Shown here piece after piece: positions 9,323-18,465 of a stretch of DNA of 64,000 nucleotides (position 1 is its first letter; each line of letters starts with the position of its first letter). This DNA is from Porphyridium purpureum (taxonomy: Eukaryota; Rhodophyta; Bangiophyceae; Porphyridiales; Porphyridiaceae). The notes beneath the pieces are model-generated. The model ran no database searches. It was not told where the DNA came from and saw only the letters and a list, made by a program, of their open reading frames with translations. Both the position numbers and the translations under genes were made by a program. The stretch is taken from assembly GCA_008690995.1 (NCBI GenBank), contig VRMN01000003.1:930001-994000 (forward strand). The letters are read 5' to 3'.

Positions 9323-12300
9323 TCAAATGAGCGCAGTAAGCCACCAAGGCTCGTCGTCCTGCGCAACATCGAAGACACCATTCTCCGGAATCACCCCTAC
9401 GTCAATCCCTTTCGAGGCCCACAAGTGTTCGCGAAGGCTCGGCACGTCATGATGCGCCGGGTTTGAGCTGAGGAACGAAAGTGCTATCTTACTTTGACGC
9501 ACCATTTGCAAGCAGGCCCGCATTGCGTGGGGATAAAGCTCGTCTCGGTTAGCGCGACGACCGGTCCACAGCACTACAAAGTAGTCCCGCCCAACAAACG
9601 CGCAAGGTGGGGCTACGATACAGCACAGAGTCTCGTCTGCGCGCAAGCGACTCTCATCGCGCAGCCGCCGCGCAACAAAGTAGCCTGGGTCACGGCTGCT
9701 GTACGGTTCGACACGAAAGAGCTGCATGTCGTCAAAGGCGGTCAACGAACCGCGCAAGTTGGCAAGTGTCTCAACAAACCCTTCGTTGGGCGCCGCGATC
9801 GGTCGTGCCTGCATTACTGATGCATATGCCTCTTCGTACGTCAGACCCTTGCGCAAAATCAAATAACAAATGACGGCCGCACACGACCGCGAAATGCCTT
9901 GGTGGCAATGCACATAGCACGTGCCTGATGCAGCCTGGCTTTCGTCGATGAAGTCGCAAATGTCGAGCAGAAGGGAACCAATATCACCATCGATCGAGTC
10001 CGTCAACTTCAGACTTAGATACTTGAACATGCCCGGAAAGTGATCGGGTTCGGTGAGGGAACACATGTTGATAATATGTGTCACGTTCTTGCTCCGCAAC
10101 AGGTCTAGATCCCGTGCCGGCACGCTCGACCCAACTAGTAAATGTGGAAGGACCTGAGAGGGGACCGCATGGCAAGCGTCAATCGTGACTTGGACGGGCG
10201 TGGTCACGGGTGCCTCTGCCAGCCCAGCAAGGTTCTTGACGGATCCTAAGTTCAGTTTTGAGATCGAGTCCGACCTTTGCATCGAAAGCTTCACTTCTGA
10301 ATACTTACTTTGCGAAAGAGTTCGAACCATGTCCGCGCCTACTGCATGACCTTCATGTGACACCCTTTTGCCTGATAATTCTGGCATGCTCCCCGAGTGG
10401 GAATGACCGCCGCCATGATGCTCCGTCAAAGAAAACACCTCGCTGCTACTCTTCTTCGGTGCACCATCCTCGCGGCTGTGCTCAATCGCAGCCAGAACGC
10501 GCGGCGAGCCGGGAGGCTCCGACAAGACACTGTCTCGGGCCAAAAGTACACTTGTCAGCAAACTTCCTCTGCGCACGGTTTTCGGTACGGAAGAGGAGAA
10601 CGACGGCGACGACACTGCACTGGTTCCATCTTTCACGACTAATTTTGAGGAAAGGGAAGCGGTACTTGATGATACAGATCCCAAAGAAACGTTTTCTGGG
10701 CTGGTGCTGATTCCATGTGGTGCTGAGGCCGGATCCCCAAACGCATGCTCTCCGGCGTCACTTGAGTAAGACGAGCTCAGCAATCTGAACAGATCGTTTG
10801 ATGCATTACCATCTTCACTCGAGCCATCAACCTCTTCGGAGTTCTCTTCCCCTTCGTTGCCATCGAGCAAGTCTGATTCATCCTTCACGGTGAACCGCTT
10901 TGCCAACGGACTCAAAATCGCCGCGCCACTCAAGAGCCGGGACCGGGCAACGCGAGCCGAAGACAGTGGCAGCCCAGATGGCAGGCCTTTTTCGCCCGAG
11001 AAACCATCGTCACAGCGTGACGCAGAAGTATCCAGATCTAAAAATTGCCGCGGACGAGGTGACCCGGTGATAATCGGAGACGACGGCGGCTCAATACTTC
11101 CGAACACGTGGCTGGCACTGCCGTGCGAAGAGCTTCCTGCGGGCGCACCTGAGCGAAACGGTGCCGACACGGTTGCCCTGTCCTTTGCGCGTGGTGACAT
11201 CGGTTCCGAGTCCGCGAGCGAGATGCTCCTTGCTCCAAGCCCACCAAATGCTCGCATGGTCGGGGATGGTGGAACTGGAATCTCGTGCCCATTTCTACCT
11301 GTTATGTCTGGAAGGCCACCCGTCCTCCTACGACTCGGTGACGAGGGTGCGTTTTGGAAGAGGTCGCATTCTGCACACAATGGGCTCAAACAATCGTGAT
11401 TGAAAACAAGCGAGGACGCTAGACGGGCTGAACGCACAGAGTGCGACGACTGCGATCTTTGCGACGTCGAATAGGACGTCATGCTCGAGATTGACCTTGA
11501 TATCCTCACGTCGAGCGGGCCACGCCCGAGATCCAAATCTGCTGCCGCATCTGCGAAAGGAGGATTCATCTCCAAGCCCCTCAGGTCCAAAGCAATCTGA
11601 TCACGCGCAGCGGATGAGTTTCTTAAGCTCAGCGCACGCCTGTCAGTCAGTGGCGTGTCACGGCTGGAATGCTGACTATAATATTTCGACAGTTCGAGCG
11701 GTATATTCGCGTCCAACGAGCGCTGAAGAGCATCGCGCGGAATGGCCTTGAGCAGCGTCAAAATATTTCTGACCATACAAGCCTTGATGAAGAGAATAAG
11801 GCCCTCTGCGCCATCGCGTTGGTTGTTTCGAAAATGGCTGGCAACCATGTCTTCACCTGCAACTAGCGCGCGCGCGCTGGTCTGAAGAGCTTCGTCAGAA
11901 TGGTTCCGATTCTCCATGTCGACAAGAAAAAGCGCGAAGCGATCCCGCACACTCCCGCTGCTTGGCCACGTCTCGATATGCGGCGGCGCGGCGGTAAAGC
12001 ACTTCATGAGTGTCGTGCGAGCACGCTGAACTTCCTCGTACAAAAGACTGCTTTCAACTGGCACTGAGCTCGGATCCAGGTCGAAGCAGTTTTCGTACCG
12101 GCAAGCCACGGCGAACCATCGACTCGCCCTGGATGGCACCTGCAAGGGATGCGGCGCGTGTTTGAGGTCAAAATCTGCGTCGTACGCCCACAAACGAAAG
12201 TAGTCTGAGAGCACTGGATTCGCAGCCTGGGCATCGGTGTACTGTGATCTTTGCGGCGAGTTGTGTGAGGCAGCGACGTCGACGCACCTGTCGACAGGCA

Positions 12301-12487
12301 GGCGCGGCAAGTTGAGCGCCTCCGAGAACGACGCGGAGATATGAGCGTACGATCTGCTCCCGGCCTGCGACTCGAGCCCGTGTGCGTCTGGCGTTTCGCT
12401 TGTCTCACCTTGTGTAATGCGGTGCTGCGGGTCACCACGGTCGCGGCCGCGTTCCTCGTCGCCGGCGCGCTGCCGCGGCACAAGCAC
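9323..12487 (-). CDS. MKP1-like dual-specificity phosphatase with gelsolin-like tail; 5' end unresolved
   Basis: In the 1054-residue open frame, residues about 765-905 form a DUSP domain with the P-loop HCHQGISRS (Cys 861) and its general-acid region upstream. This class removes phosphate from Tyr and Thr of MAP kinases. The following 150 residues, starting RVEPYSSRDP, resemble the gelsolin-like segment of plant MKP1. The N-terminal 750 residues are mostly Ser-rich and disordered, with one structured stretch near 95-300. The start is a problem: the frame opens at a GTG (12487) and is free of stops to about 12613 but has no ATG before codon 161 (12007). A donor-like AAG|GTGAGA near 12411 suggests a missing first exon. 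A TDY MAP kinase at 57.0-58.4 kb is a possible substrate. Confidence 0.75.
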   Translation of the reverse strand: MLVPRQRAGDEERGRDRGDPQHRITQGETSETPDAHGLESQAGSRSYAHISASFSEALNLPRLPVDRCVDVAASHNSPQRSQYTDAQAANPVLSDYFRLWAYDADFDLKHAPHPLQVPSRASRWFAVACRYENCFDLDPSSVPVESSLLYEEVQRARTTLMKCFTAAPPHIETWPSSGSVRDRFALFLVDMENRNHSDEALQTSARALVAGEDMVASHFRNNQRDGAEGLILFIKACMVRNILTLLKAIPRDALQRSLDANIPLELSKYYSQHSSRDTPLTDRRALSLRNSSAARDQIALDLRGLEMNPPFADAAADLDLGRGPLDVRISRSISSMTSYSTSQRSQSSHSVRSARLASSLVFNHDCLSPLCAECDLFQNAPSSPSRRRTGGLPDITGRNGHEIPVPPSPTMRAFGGLGARSISLADSEPMSPRAKDRATVSAPFRSGAPAGSSSHGSASHVFGSIEPPSSPIITGSPRPRQFLDLDTSASRCDDGFSGEKGLPSGLPLSSARVARSRLLSGAAILSPLAKRFTVKDESDLLDGNEGEENSEEVDGSSEDGNASNDLFRLLSSSYSSDAGEHAFGDPASAPHGISTSPENVSLGSVSSSTASLSSKLVVKDGTSAVSSPSFSSSVPKTVRRGSLLTSVLLARDSVLSEPPGSPRVLAAIEHSREDGAPKKSSSEVFSLTEHHGGGHSHSGSMPELSGKRVSHEGHAVGADMVRTLSQSKYSEVKLSMQRSDSISKLNLGSVKNLAGLAEAPVTTPVQVTIDACHAVPSQVLPHLLVGSSVPARDLDLLRSKNVTHIINMCSLTEPDHFPGMFKYLSLKLTDSIDGDIGSLLLDICDFIDESQAASGTCYVHCHQGISRSCAAVICYLILRKGLTYEEAYASVMQARPIAAPNEGFVETLANLRGSLTAFDDMQLFRVEPYSSRDPGYFVARRLRDESRLRADETLCCIVAPPCAFVGRDYFVVLWTGRRANRDELYPHAMRACLQMVRQSKIALSFLSSNPAHHDVPSLREHLWASKGIDVGVIPENGVFDVAQDDEPWWLTALI

Positions 12488-13416
12488 GCTTTGCAGCCGC
12501 TGCCCTCGCGCGCGTCCTCGCTCAACACGCCCTCTCCGCGCTGAGCGGCGACCTGCGAGGCGCCCTGTGGCCCACCGCCGTCGAGTCCCGCGCGGCGCTG
12601 CTGGCGGCGCCCGCTAACGCGGGCAGCGCTGCACTCGCGCCGTGCCGCTGCATGTCATGCATGCCGCCTCTCCAACTATACCTCGCCGTCGACACGGGAC
12701 TTTCCATAGCTGTCCGGCTGCCGCCCGTTCATCTCGTCCCGCGCGCCCACGCCTTTCGTCCCCCTTACTGCACGTCCCGCGTGTCTCTCATGCACTCCCC
12801 ACCCCACCACGCAGCGCACTTGTGCACAACAAGTATCAAAGAGGGGGGGCTTGGCGAAAATCCAAACGGCAAACCACCACGTGAGTACACTGACCGCGTG
12901 TGTGCGTGCCAGTGCACGACCCAACAAAGCAACGCGCCGCGCCGTGTCGTGCCGCGCAATCCCGTTAGTTCGTTGTCCCTGTTTCTTGTTCTTGCTTGAT
13001 TCTTGTGTGATCTTCCTTGTCCAGTCGCGCACAGCCACACGGCACCCACACGGCGGAGAGACGCAAGGCCGCTTGTCTGTGTCTGATTCCGCGTGCGCGC
13101 GCGCTCCGTTTCCCATACAATGTGAGTGATGTGTGTCAACAGCACTCTCAACACCCTCCACGAGCAACCCTCCCTACAAAAACCCCCCCAAACCCAAACA
13201 AAAAGCAAGCCGCCAAGCACGTGCGTGCAATCTTACGCGGCACACACGCACGCGCGCGCGCCGCCCGTCTTGCGCATCACCGTCATCTCCGCCATGGGGG
13301 AATCAGAAATAGAATCAGAATCAAGACGCGACAATCACCACCACGTAGAGGCTCTTTGTATGATTGTGGCTTTGCGTTCTGGCGATGGGTCATTTTTTTT
13401 GGGGGACGGGAGAGCA

Positions 13417-13756
13417 CATCAAGGCCACTCCCACCCTTCACTTTCATCCACAATTACACACACACACACAAAACAGCACACAAAGCAGAAAAGCACAAAA
13501 GCACAAAAGCACAAAAGCAAAAAGTGAACAAGTGAACAAGTGAACAAGTGAACAAGTGAAAAAGGGAGAAAAGCAAACGGGGGCCAAAATTGCGGTCGAG
13601 GAGCATGGACGTCGATGACGTGGCGCGCTATTTTTAGATGGAGCAGTGACACCTCTTGCGGTCGTGAAGGTTGGTCGTGAAGGTTGGTGGTTTGTGTGTG
13701 TATGTGTGTGTGATTGTGGTTGTGGATGAAAGTGATGGGTGGGAGTGGCCTTGATG
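13417..13756. repeat. 35-bp inverted repeat flanking a loop of microsatellites
   Basis: Arm 13417-13451 and arm 13722-13756 are reverse complements with a single mismatch (34 of 35). The similarity continues inward into CA (13455-13470) and TG (13693-13711) runs. The 270-base loop holds the tandem 8-mers listed separately and a 13-base direct repeat near 13667-13690 (GGTCGTGAAGGTT twice). No transposase frame or clear target duplication is visible. Confidence 0.75.
13490..13561. repeat. Two adjacent 8-bp microsatellites
   Basis: First about four copies of AGCACAAA (about 13490-13520), then about four copies of AAGTGAAC (about 13522-13558). They lie inside the inverted repeat described above. 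Confidence 0.8.
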
Positions 13757-14110
13757 TTGCGCGGAATGGGACACGCCAGCGGCTGCGCATCGGTGGGTTT
13801 GGATGATGGCTCGAGGTTGGCGTGGCGCGCGATGGGCCGCGCGGTAGCGTGCCCAGACAGAGCGGTTCAGACAACAATGTGCTTCACTCAGACATGCGCG
13901 CCGCGGCGCGTCTACGACTAGCTAATGTAGGACATGGGTACTTCAAGAGAGAAGGGACGAAAAAGGGACACGCTCAGCAACGAGCGTGCAGCTGCCAGCT
14001 GGTGGACAGGATGATGGCGCCGTCGTGGCGCGTCTCGCCACAAGCTGCCGCGTCTTCCATCGCAGCTCGCGGCTCCGACATCCGTCAGGGTCCGCCAACT
14101 GCAACCCCGC

Positions 14111-14648
14111 TTACATCATGCTCGCGATGGTGTAGGTCTGCGTCTGTATGCGAGATGGTAACGCAAAACGGACAGGTGGTCATACAAGGCACAAGTCACG
14201 TTGGAGTGTTAGTTCTGGAGTCCAAATTCCATTCGAACAATGTGCCCGCAGTGCGATGGGGTGGACGGCTAGGAAGGCCAAAAGCGTCCCTGCGCACCTC
14301 AGGGGGGGAGAGCACGCGAAAGACGGGAAACAAACGTACCTCGATCTGGCTGATACCAGAAATCTTGCTCGCCTTGTCGAGAAAGACCTGTTCCGGAGCG
14401 AACCCTTTCTTCTCCCACTCGCCAAACTTTTCCGCCGGCAGGACGGTGCTCACCTTGAAGTCTAGACACCCGCCGCACACAGTGCGACGAATATCCACGA
14501 CGCCGTCGACGCTTTTCACTTCGGGAAGCACCTCCTCCAGCAGCTGCTGCGCCTCCTCCAGCGACTTCTTCTCGTTCTCCGGCGACCACTTGAAACGCCA
14601 CTCTCGCGCAATCGTGTCAAACGACACGCCCTTGACGATTTCTGGCAT
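14111..14648 (-). CDS. Small conserved-looking protein of unknown function, two exons, 113 aa
   Basis: Exon 1 runs from the ATG at 14648 (MPEIVKGVSF) to 14340 and exon 2 from 14143 to a TAA at 14111. The joint is phase 0: GAG|GTACGT at the donor and GCATACAG at the acceptor, with a CTAAC branch-point candidate near 14206-14215. The spliced end reads SQIE-TQTYTIASMM. The protein is mixed alpha/beta, with a VCGGCLDFKV strand carrying a CxxC pair that could bind metal or be redox active. I do not recognise the family. Unspliced, the frame would run into 40 residues of poor composition, which supports the intron. The frame also opens upstream at a GTG (14657). It diverges from the TPS-like gene 223 bases away. 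Confidence 0.65.
14144..14339 (-). other. Spliceosomal intron, 196 nt, phase 0
   Basis: Donor GTACGT at 14339 downward, acceptor CAG ending at 14144, branch candidate GAACTAACAC about 62 bases from the acceptor. It is the only intron in the window that I can define on both sides. Confidence 0.6.
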
Positions 14649-14871
14649 GATCCACACTCGTGCACTTTCAGATCAACTCACCCCGAGGCTCTGCGTTTCC
14701 CGCTTTATCGATTGCAGATGTGGCCGTCTTACCTCACCAACCGCACCCAAACCAAACGCCTCACGTCTTTCACCTTTGATCTCAACCTGCAACTGGAACT
14801 CTTCCCGTTGATCATGTTAATCCAGCTTGGAAGGTGTGAGACCGCAACGTCAAAGTTAGGAAGAGTCGGAC

Positions 14872-17800
14872 ATGTCGACTTCAAACGACATGGATGCACA
14901 GATGAGGCTGCAACAACTGGGACCGTCACATGAAGTCGAAGCGACCGGCTTGAGCCGGAAGGCGGAGCCGGACCCAGAGACCGGGAGCGATGACGCAGAC
15001 GAAGTCGAGCGTAGCGCATCTTCTAAGAGCATGTCGCTGTTCGGGTCCTCATACCAGCACTCTCTGTCGCGCGACAGTAGTGTGATGCGACAAAGCCAAC
15101 AGCACAAGAACCGTTCGTCCGTTGCAGGAGACACCACGGCCGGACCATACGCGCAGGCGCCTTTGGCTGGTCGTAGCGCAACCGCACGAGGCGCCGGTGG
15201 TGGTGCGGGCGATGACCAGAAAACAAGCGCTGCAGGCCCGATCAGTAGGACTAAAAATGAGATTCGTGCGGAGCTGCAAAGTCTGCGTCTTATTCTGAAC
15301 GACTTGGAGAACCCTGATGCCCGAATGGACGACTATTCTGTCTTCAAGAACGGCGGCGGCTCTGGCACTGCGGTTGCGCAGTCATTCGCTAGGGATGGTT
15401 TGGGCCAGAGCGCGTCTGCGCCTGTGGTGTCCGGGCCTTCGCCAATAGAGAATTTGGTTGATCTTCGCGGAGAAAGACTCGCTCGCAGTATTCCTCACAG
15501 TCACGGAATGATACGAGTGCACTCGGATTTAAACGGTGAGCAACTCGGCCCGCAGAATCACCTAGACCAGCAACAAGACACGCTCCTGGGAGTCCCGCCG
15601 CAGCAGCGAGCATCAGTCGAATCAAAGCGGGACCGGGATCAACATTCACAGCGGCAGCCGTCGACAACGACGTCTCAACAGCCTCAAACAGCGGGAAAAA
15701 GTGCTGGCTTGGGCACGAAACTAATCGTTGTGTCAAATCGGTTGCCGGTCACCATCCAACGAGATCCGAATACGGGAGAGTTTGAATTCAAAATGTCGTC
15801 CGGTGGACTAGTATCCGCACTTGCAGGTGTCAAGCACGAGTTGCCGTTCGTGTGGGTCGGATGGACAGGTGCTGAAATGGCGCCGGACATGCAGAGCACG
15901 CTTTATTCGCGACTCGAAGTCGAGTACGACTGCATTCCGGTCTTTCTGACCGCTGAGATCGCCGACCGGTACTACAACGGCTTTTGTAACGACGTACTGT
16001 GGCCTTTGTTTCACTACATAACGCATCCTCCTGCGAACTCCGAAGGCGAGCAGAAATTTGATAGCAAGTTCTGGAAGGCGTATCGTATTGCGAATCGCTG
16101 CTTCGCAAGCGAAATCCAGCGCATCTACAGAAGAGGCGACTTGGTATGGGTGCAGGATTACCACCTCATGTTGCTGCCTCAAATGCTACGGAAAGCCATT
16201 CCAGACATCCAAGTTGGCTTCTTCCTGCATACACCATTTCCGTCCAGTGATGTGTTCCGCATTCTACCGGACCACAAGGAAATTCTGCGCGGCGTATTGG
16301 ACTCTGACTTGATTGGCTTCCATACGTACGACTATGCCAGCCATTTTGTATCCGGCTGCTCGCGACTGCTCGGACTTGAAGGCAGTCATCGAGGGGTAAA
16401 GAGCGCCCACCATTTCGCGAACGTGGGGATTTTCCCCATTGGAATTGACCCGTCATCATTCATCCAGGCATTGGACTCGCAAGCTGTCAAGGACCGCATT
16501 CAAGAAGTGCGCAAGGCATATACTGGTAAGCGCATTATCCTGGGCGTGGACCGCATGGACTATATAAAGGGCATTCCGCACAAGATCAAGGCCTTCGAAC
16601 GCCTACTTGCTCGGTATCCGAAGTACCGCGCATCCAAGGTCACGCTTATCCAAATTGGAGTGCCGAGTCGTACCGAGGTGGAGGAATATCAGAAACTCGT
16701 CAGCATAACCAACGAGCTTGTGGGTGGTATTAACGGCAAATACGGAAGCGTCGACTACTCACCCATCGTATTCATTAATCAGAGTGTCAAGTTTGACTTG
16801 CTCTGTGCTTTATACTACGTGGCCGACGCGTGCGTGGTGACATCGATTCGCGACGGTATGAATCTGGTCAGTTACGAGTACGTCATGTGCCAACTGCAGA
16901 ACCACGGCGTGCTCATCCTTTCTGAGTTCGCGGGCTCCGCAAGGTCCTTGTCTGGAGCTATGCGTGTCAACCCATGGAACACCGACGAGCTCTGCTCGGC
17001 TTTTAATGATGCGTTGTCGCTTGACAAGAAGGAGCGCCACATCCGCCACTGGAAACTGTATCATTACGTGACCACACATACAGCAGCCTTCTGGGCCAAG
17101 TCATTCGTGAAGGAGATGATCTCATCGTGCCGTGACACGCTGATGAACAAGAGCGCGGGACAAAGTGAATGCAAGCGGTTGGACGTCCAAGCGGATCTTG
17201 TCGACATTGGTTGGGTTAAGCAGACCAAGAAGAATGATTGGAGCGACAGTTCAGAGGGTGAGAAAGCCATGCAGCCGGATGGAGGTAGCGAAGGGCTGGA
17301 GTTCTACCGACTGATGATCTTCAACCATGAAGGAACGCTGGGAAAAGCACAAACAATTTCAGACCTCGCCAAGCCGACCGAAGACTTCCGTGACGTGCTT
17401 GCTGCTCTCTGTGCGGACAGCCGCAACATTATCTACATTATTTCTGGCCGCTCAGCAGACGTTCTTGAAAGTTGGTTTGGCCATTTGAATGTTGGCTTGA
17501 TTGCCGAGAATGGAAGCGTGTACCGCGATCTTAATCGGGAGTCGTGGACACCCATAGTGCGATCTGACGTACTTCTGTGGTTCGAGGACGTTTTACCCGT
17601 GCTGCAGTACTTTACAGAGCGAACGCCTGGTTCGGTGCTGGACCAAAAGCAGTATAGCATTTCATGGTTCTTCCAGAACGCAGACCCGCAGTTTGGCTCG
17701 TGGCAAGCTTTCGAGTTAAAGGAGACACTAGCGGAAATGTGCTCATCGCGAGACGTCGAGCTCATTATTGACGAGGAGAAAACGTTGACTCTCAAGCCTA

Positions 17801-18201
17801 TCGAGGCCAAGAAGACGGGGGCCGTCAAGCGAGTGATTGCAGAGCTGCAAAGCCGCGAGATGGAACTCGGGTTTGTGTTTGCCATGAGTGGCGGGGCGAG
17901 CAAAGCAGATATCGAGCTCTTCAACTATCTCAAAGATGTGTACGCGGATCACGGACAGGTTCAGAGCCAAAACTACCAACACTTTCCCCACGATCTTTCG
18001 TGGCCGTACGTTGAACAGCCATCGTCGAAACCCCCGACTCATGTGCTGACGTGTCGAGTTGGCAAGACCGAGCTACCGGCGGATCGATTCGTTCCCTCGT
18101 ACCGCGCGGCGCTGGATGCGATGCGAGAGTTGAGCCAGCTCACTGGCTCGCAGCCACGGCGTCGTTTGGGTGCGTATCGATCTTCGGCCGCGAATCGCTG
18201 A
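14872..18201 (+). CDS. Trehalose-6-phosphate synthase-like GT20 enzyme with degenerate phosphatase domain; candidate floridoside-phosphate synthase
   Basis: The 1109-aa protein has a disordered, Ser/Gln-rich leader (1-280), a complete GT20 domain (about 283-765) and a TPP-like HAD domain (about 810-1060). GT20 active-site landmarks are present: SNRLPV, VWVGWTG, YYNGFCNDVLWP, QDYHLML, FFLHTPFPSSD, GVDRMDYIKG and RDGMNLVSYEYV. In the HAD part, motif I reads NHEGTL instead of DYDGTL and the usual GDDxSDE motif reads SGGASKAD, so phosphatase activity is probably lost. In the red alga Galdieria, TPS-like fusions were shown to make floridoside and isofloridoside from UDP-galactose and glycerol phosphate (established for that species); the same is possible here, as is trehalose-phosphate synthesis. 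Cytosolic by absence of a leader. Confidence 0.85.
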   Translation: MSTSNDMDAQMRLQQLGPSHEVEATGLSRKAEPDPETGSDDADEVERSASSKSMSLFGSSYQHSLSRDSSVMRQSQQHKNRSSVAGDTTAGPYAQAPLAGRSATARGAGGGAGDDQKTSAAGPISRTKNEIRAELQSLRLILNDLENPDARMDDYSVFKNGGGSGTAVAQSFARDGLGQSASAPVVSGPSPIENLVDLRGERLARSIPHSHGMIRVHSDLNGEQLGPQNHLDQQQDTLLGVPPQQRASVESKRDRDQHSQRQPSTTTSQQPQTAGKSAGLGTKLIVVSNRLPVTIQRDPNTGEFEFKMSSGGLVSALAGVKHELPFVWVGWTGAEMAPDMQSTLYSRLEVEYDCIPVFLTAEIADRYYNGFCNDVLWPLFHYITHPPANSEGEQKFDSKFWKAYRIANRCFASEIQRIYRRGDLVWVQDYHLMLLPQMLRKAIPDIQVGFFLHTPFPSSDVFRILPDHKEILRGVLDSDLIGFHTYDYASHFVSGCSRLLGLEGSHRGVKSAHHFANVGIFPIGIDPSSFIQALDSQAVKDRIQEVRKAYTGKRIILGVDRMDYIKGIPHKIKAFERLLARYPKYRASKVTLIQIGVPSRTEVEEYQKLVSITNELVGGINGKYGSVDYSPIVFINQSVKFDLLCALYYVADACVVTSIRDGMNLVSYEYVMCQLQNHGVLILSEFAGSARSLSGAMRVNPWNTDELCSAFNDALSLDKKERHIRHWKLYHYVTTHTAAFWAKSFVKEMISSCRDTLMNKSAGQSECKRLDVQADLVDIGWVKQTKKNDWSDSSEGEKAMQPDGGSEGLEFYRLMIFNHEGTLGKAQTISDLAKPTEDFRDVLAALCADSRNIIYIISGRSADVLESWFGHLNVGLIAENGSVYRDLNRESWTPIVRSDVLLWFEDVLPVLQYFTERTPGSVLDQKQYSISWFFQNADPQFGSWQAFELKETLAEMCSSRDVELIIDEEKTLTLKPIEAKKTGAVKRVIAELQSREMELGFVFAMSGGASKADIELFNYLKDVYADHGQVQSQNYQHFPHDLSWPYVEQPSSKPPTHVLTCRVGKTELPADRFVPSYRAALDAMRELSQLTGSQPRRRLGAYRSSAANR

Positions 18202-18465
18202 GCGAAATCGTGCACTCGGGCGGCGCCGCTGTAGTTGTTCAAAAAAAAAAAAAAAAAAAAGAAAAAGAAGAAGAAAAGAAAAGAGAAGGCTGAGCGAATG
18301 GAAATGTTTGCTCTCAAGTCACGTTGCCCCAGAATTGCTTCTACATGAGTACAGAAGATGTGGACATTGATTAGGGCACACTTTGAAGAATGTGAAATTT
18401 TCGTGAGCATTCTCGTGGCGCGACTCGGCGCAAAGACGACTCTAGGGTATCCGGAGCTCTCTGCG
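18202..18465. other. Convergent 3' region with poly-A/GA tract
   Basis: The tails of the TPS-like and ARF-GEF genes meet here. A run of about 20 A followed by AAG repeats spans 18241-18289, probably in the 3' UTR of the TPS-like gene. Confidence 0.6.

Larger units (their letters stand above)
12488..14110. other. 1.6-kb repeat-rich intergenic region
   Basis: It probably contains the missing 5' exon and promoter of the phosphatase at its left side. The rest is low complexity: C/A-rich around 13140-13260, CA and TG runs, short tandem repeats at 13490-13560 and an inverted repeat (listed apart). Frames are short or biased in composition. I see no supported gene. Confidence 0.5.

Noticed and set aside
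12522-12707. 61-residue minus-strand ATG frame upstream of the phosphatase
   Set aside because: Could be the missing first exon, but I found no donor that joins it to the main frame in phase, so it is not annotated as coding.
13417-13756. DNA transposon
   Set aside because: No transposase and no clear target duplication; kept only as an inverted repeat.
14200-14340. Unspliced C-terminus of the small two-exon gene
   Set aside because: The frame beyond GAG|GTACGT is Pro/Arg-rich and unlike exon 1, while a good acceptor and branch point follow; the spliced model is preferred.
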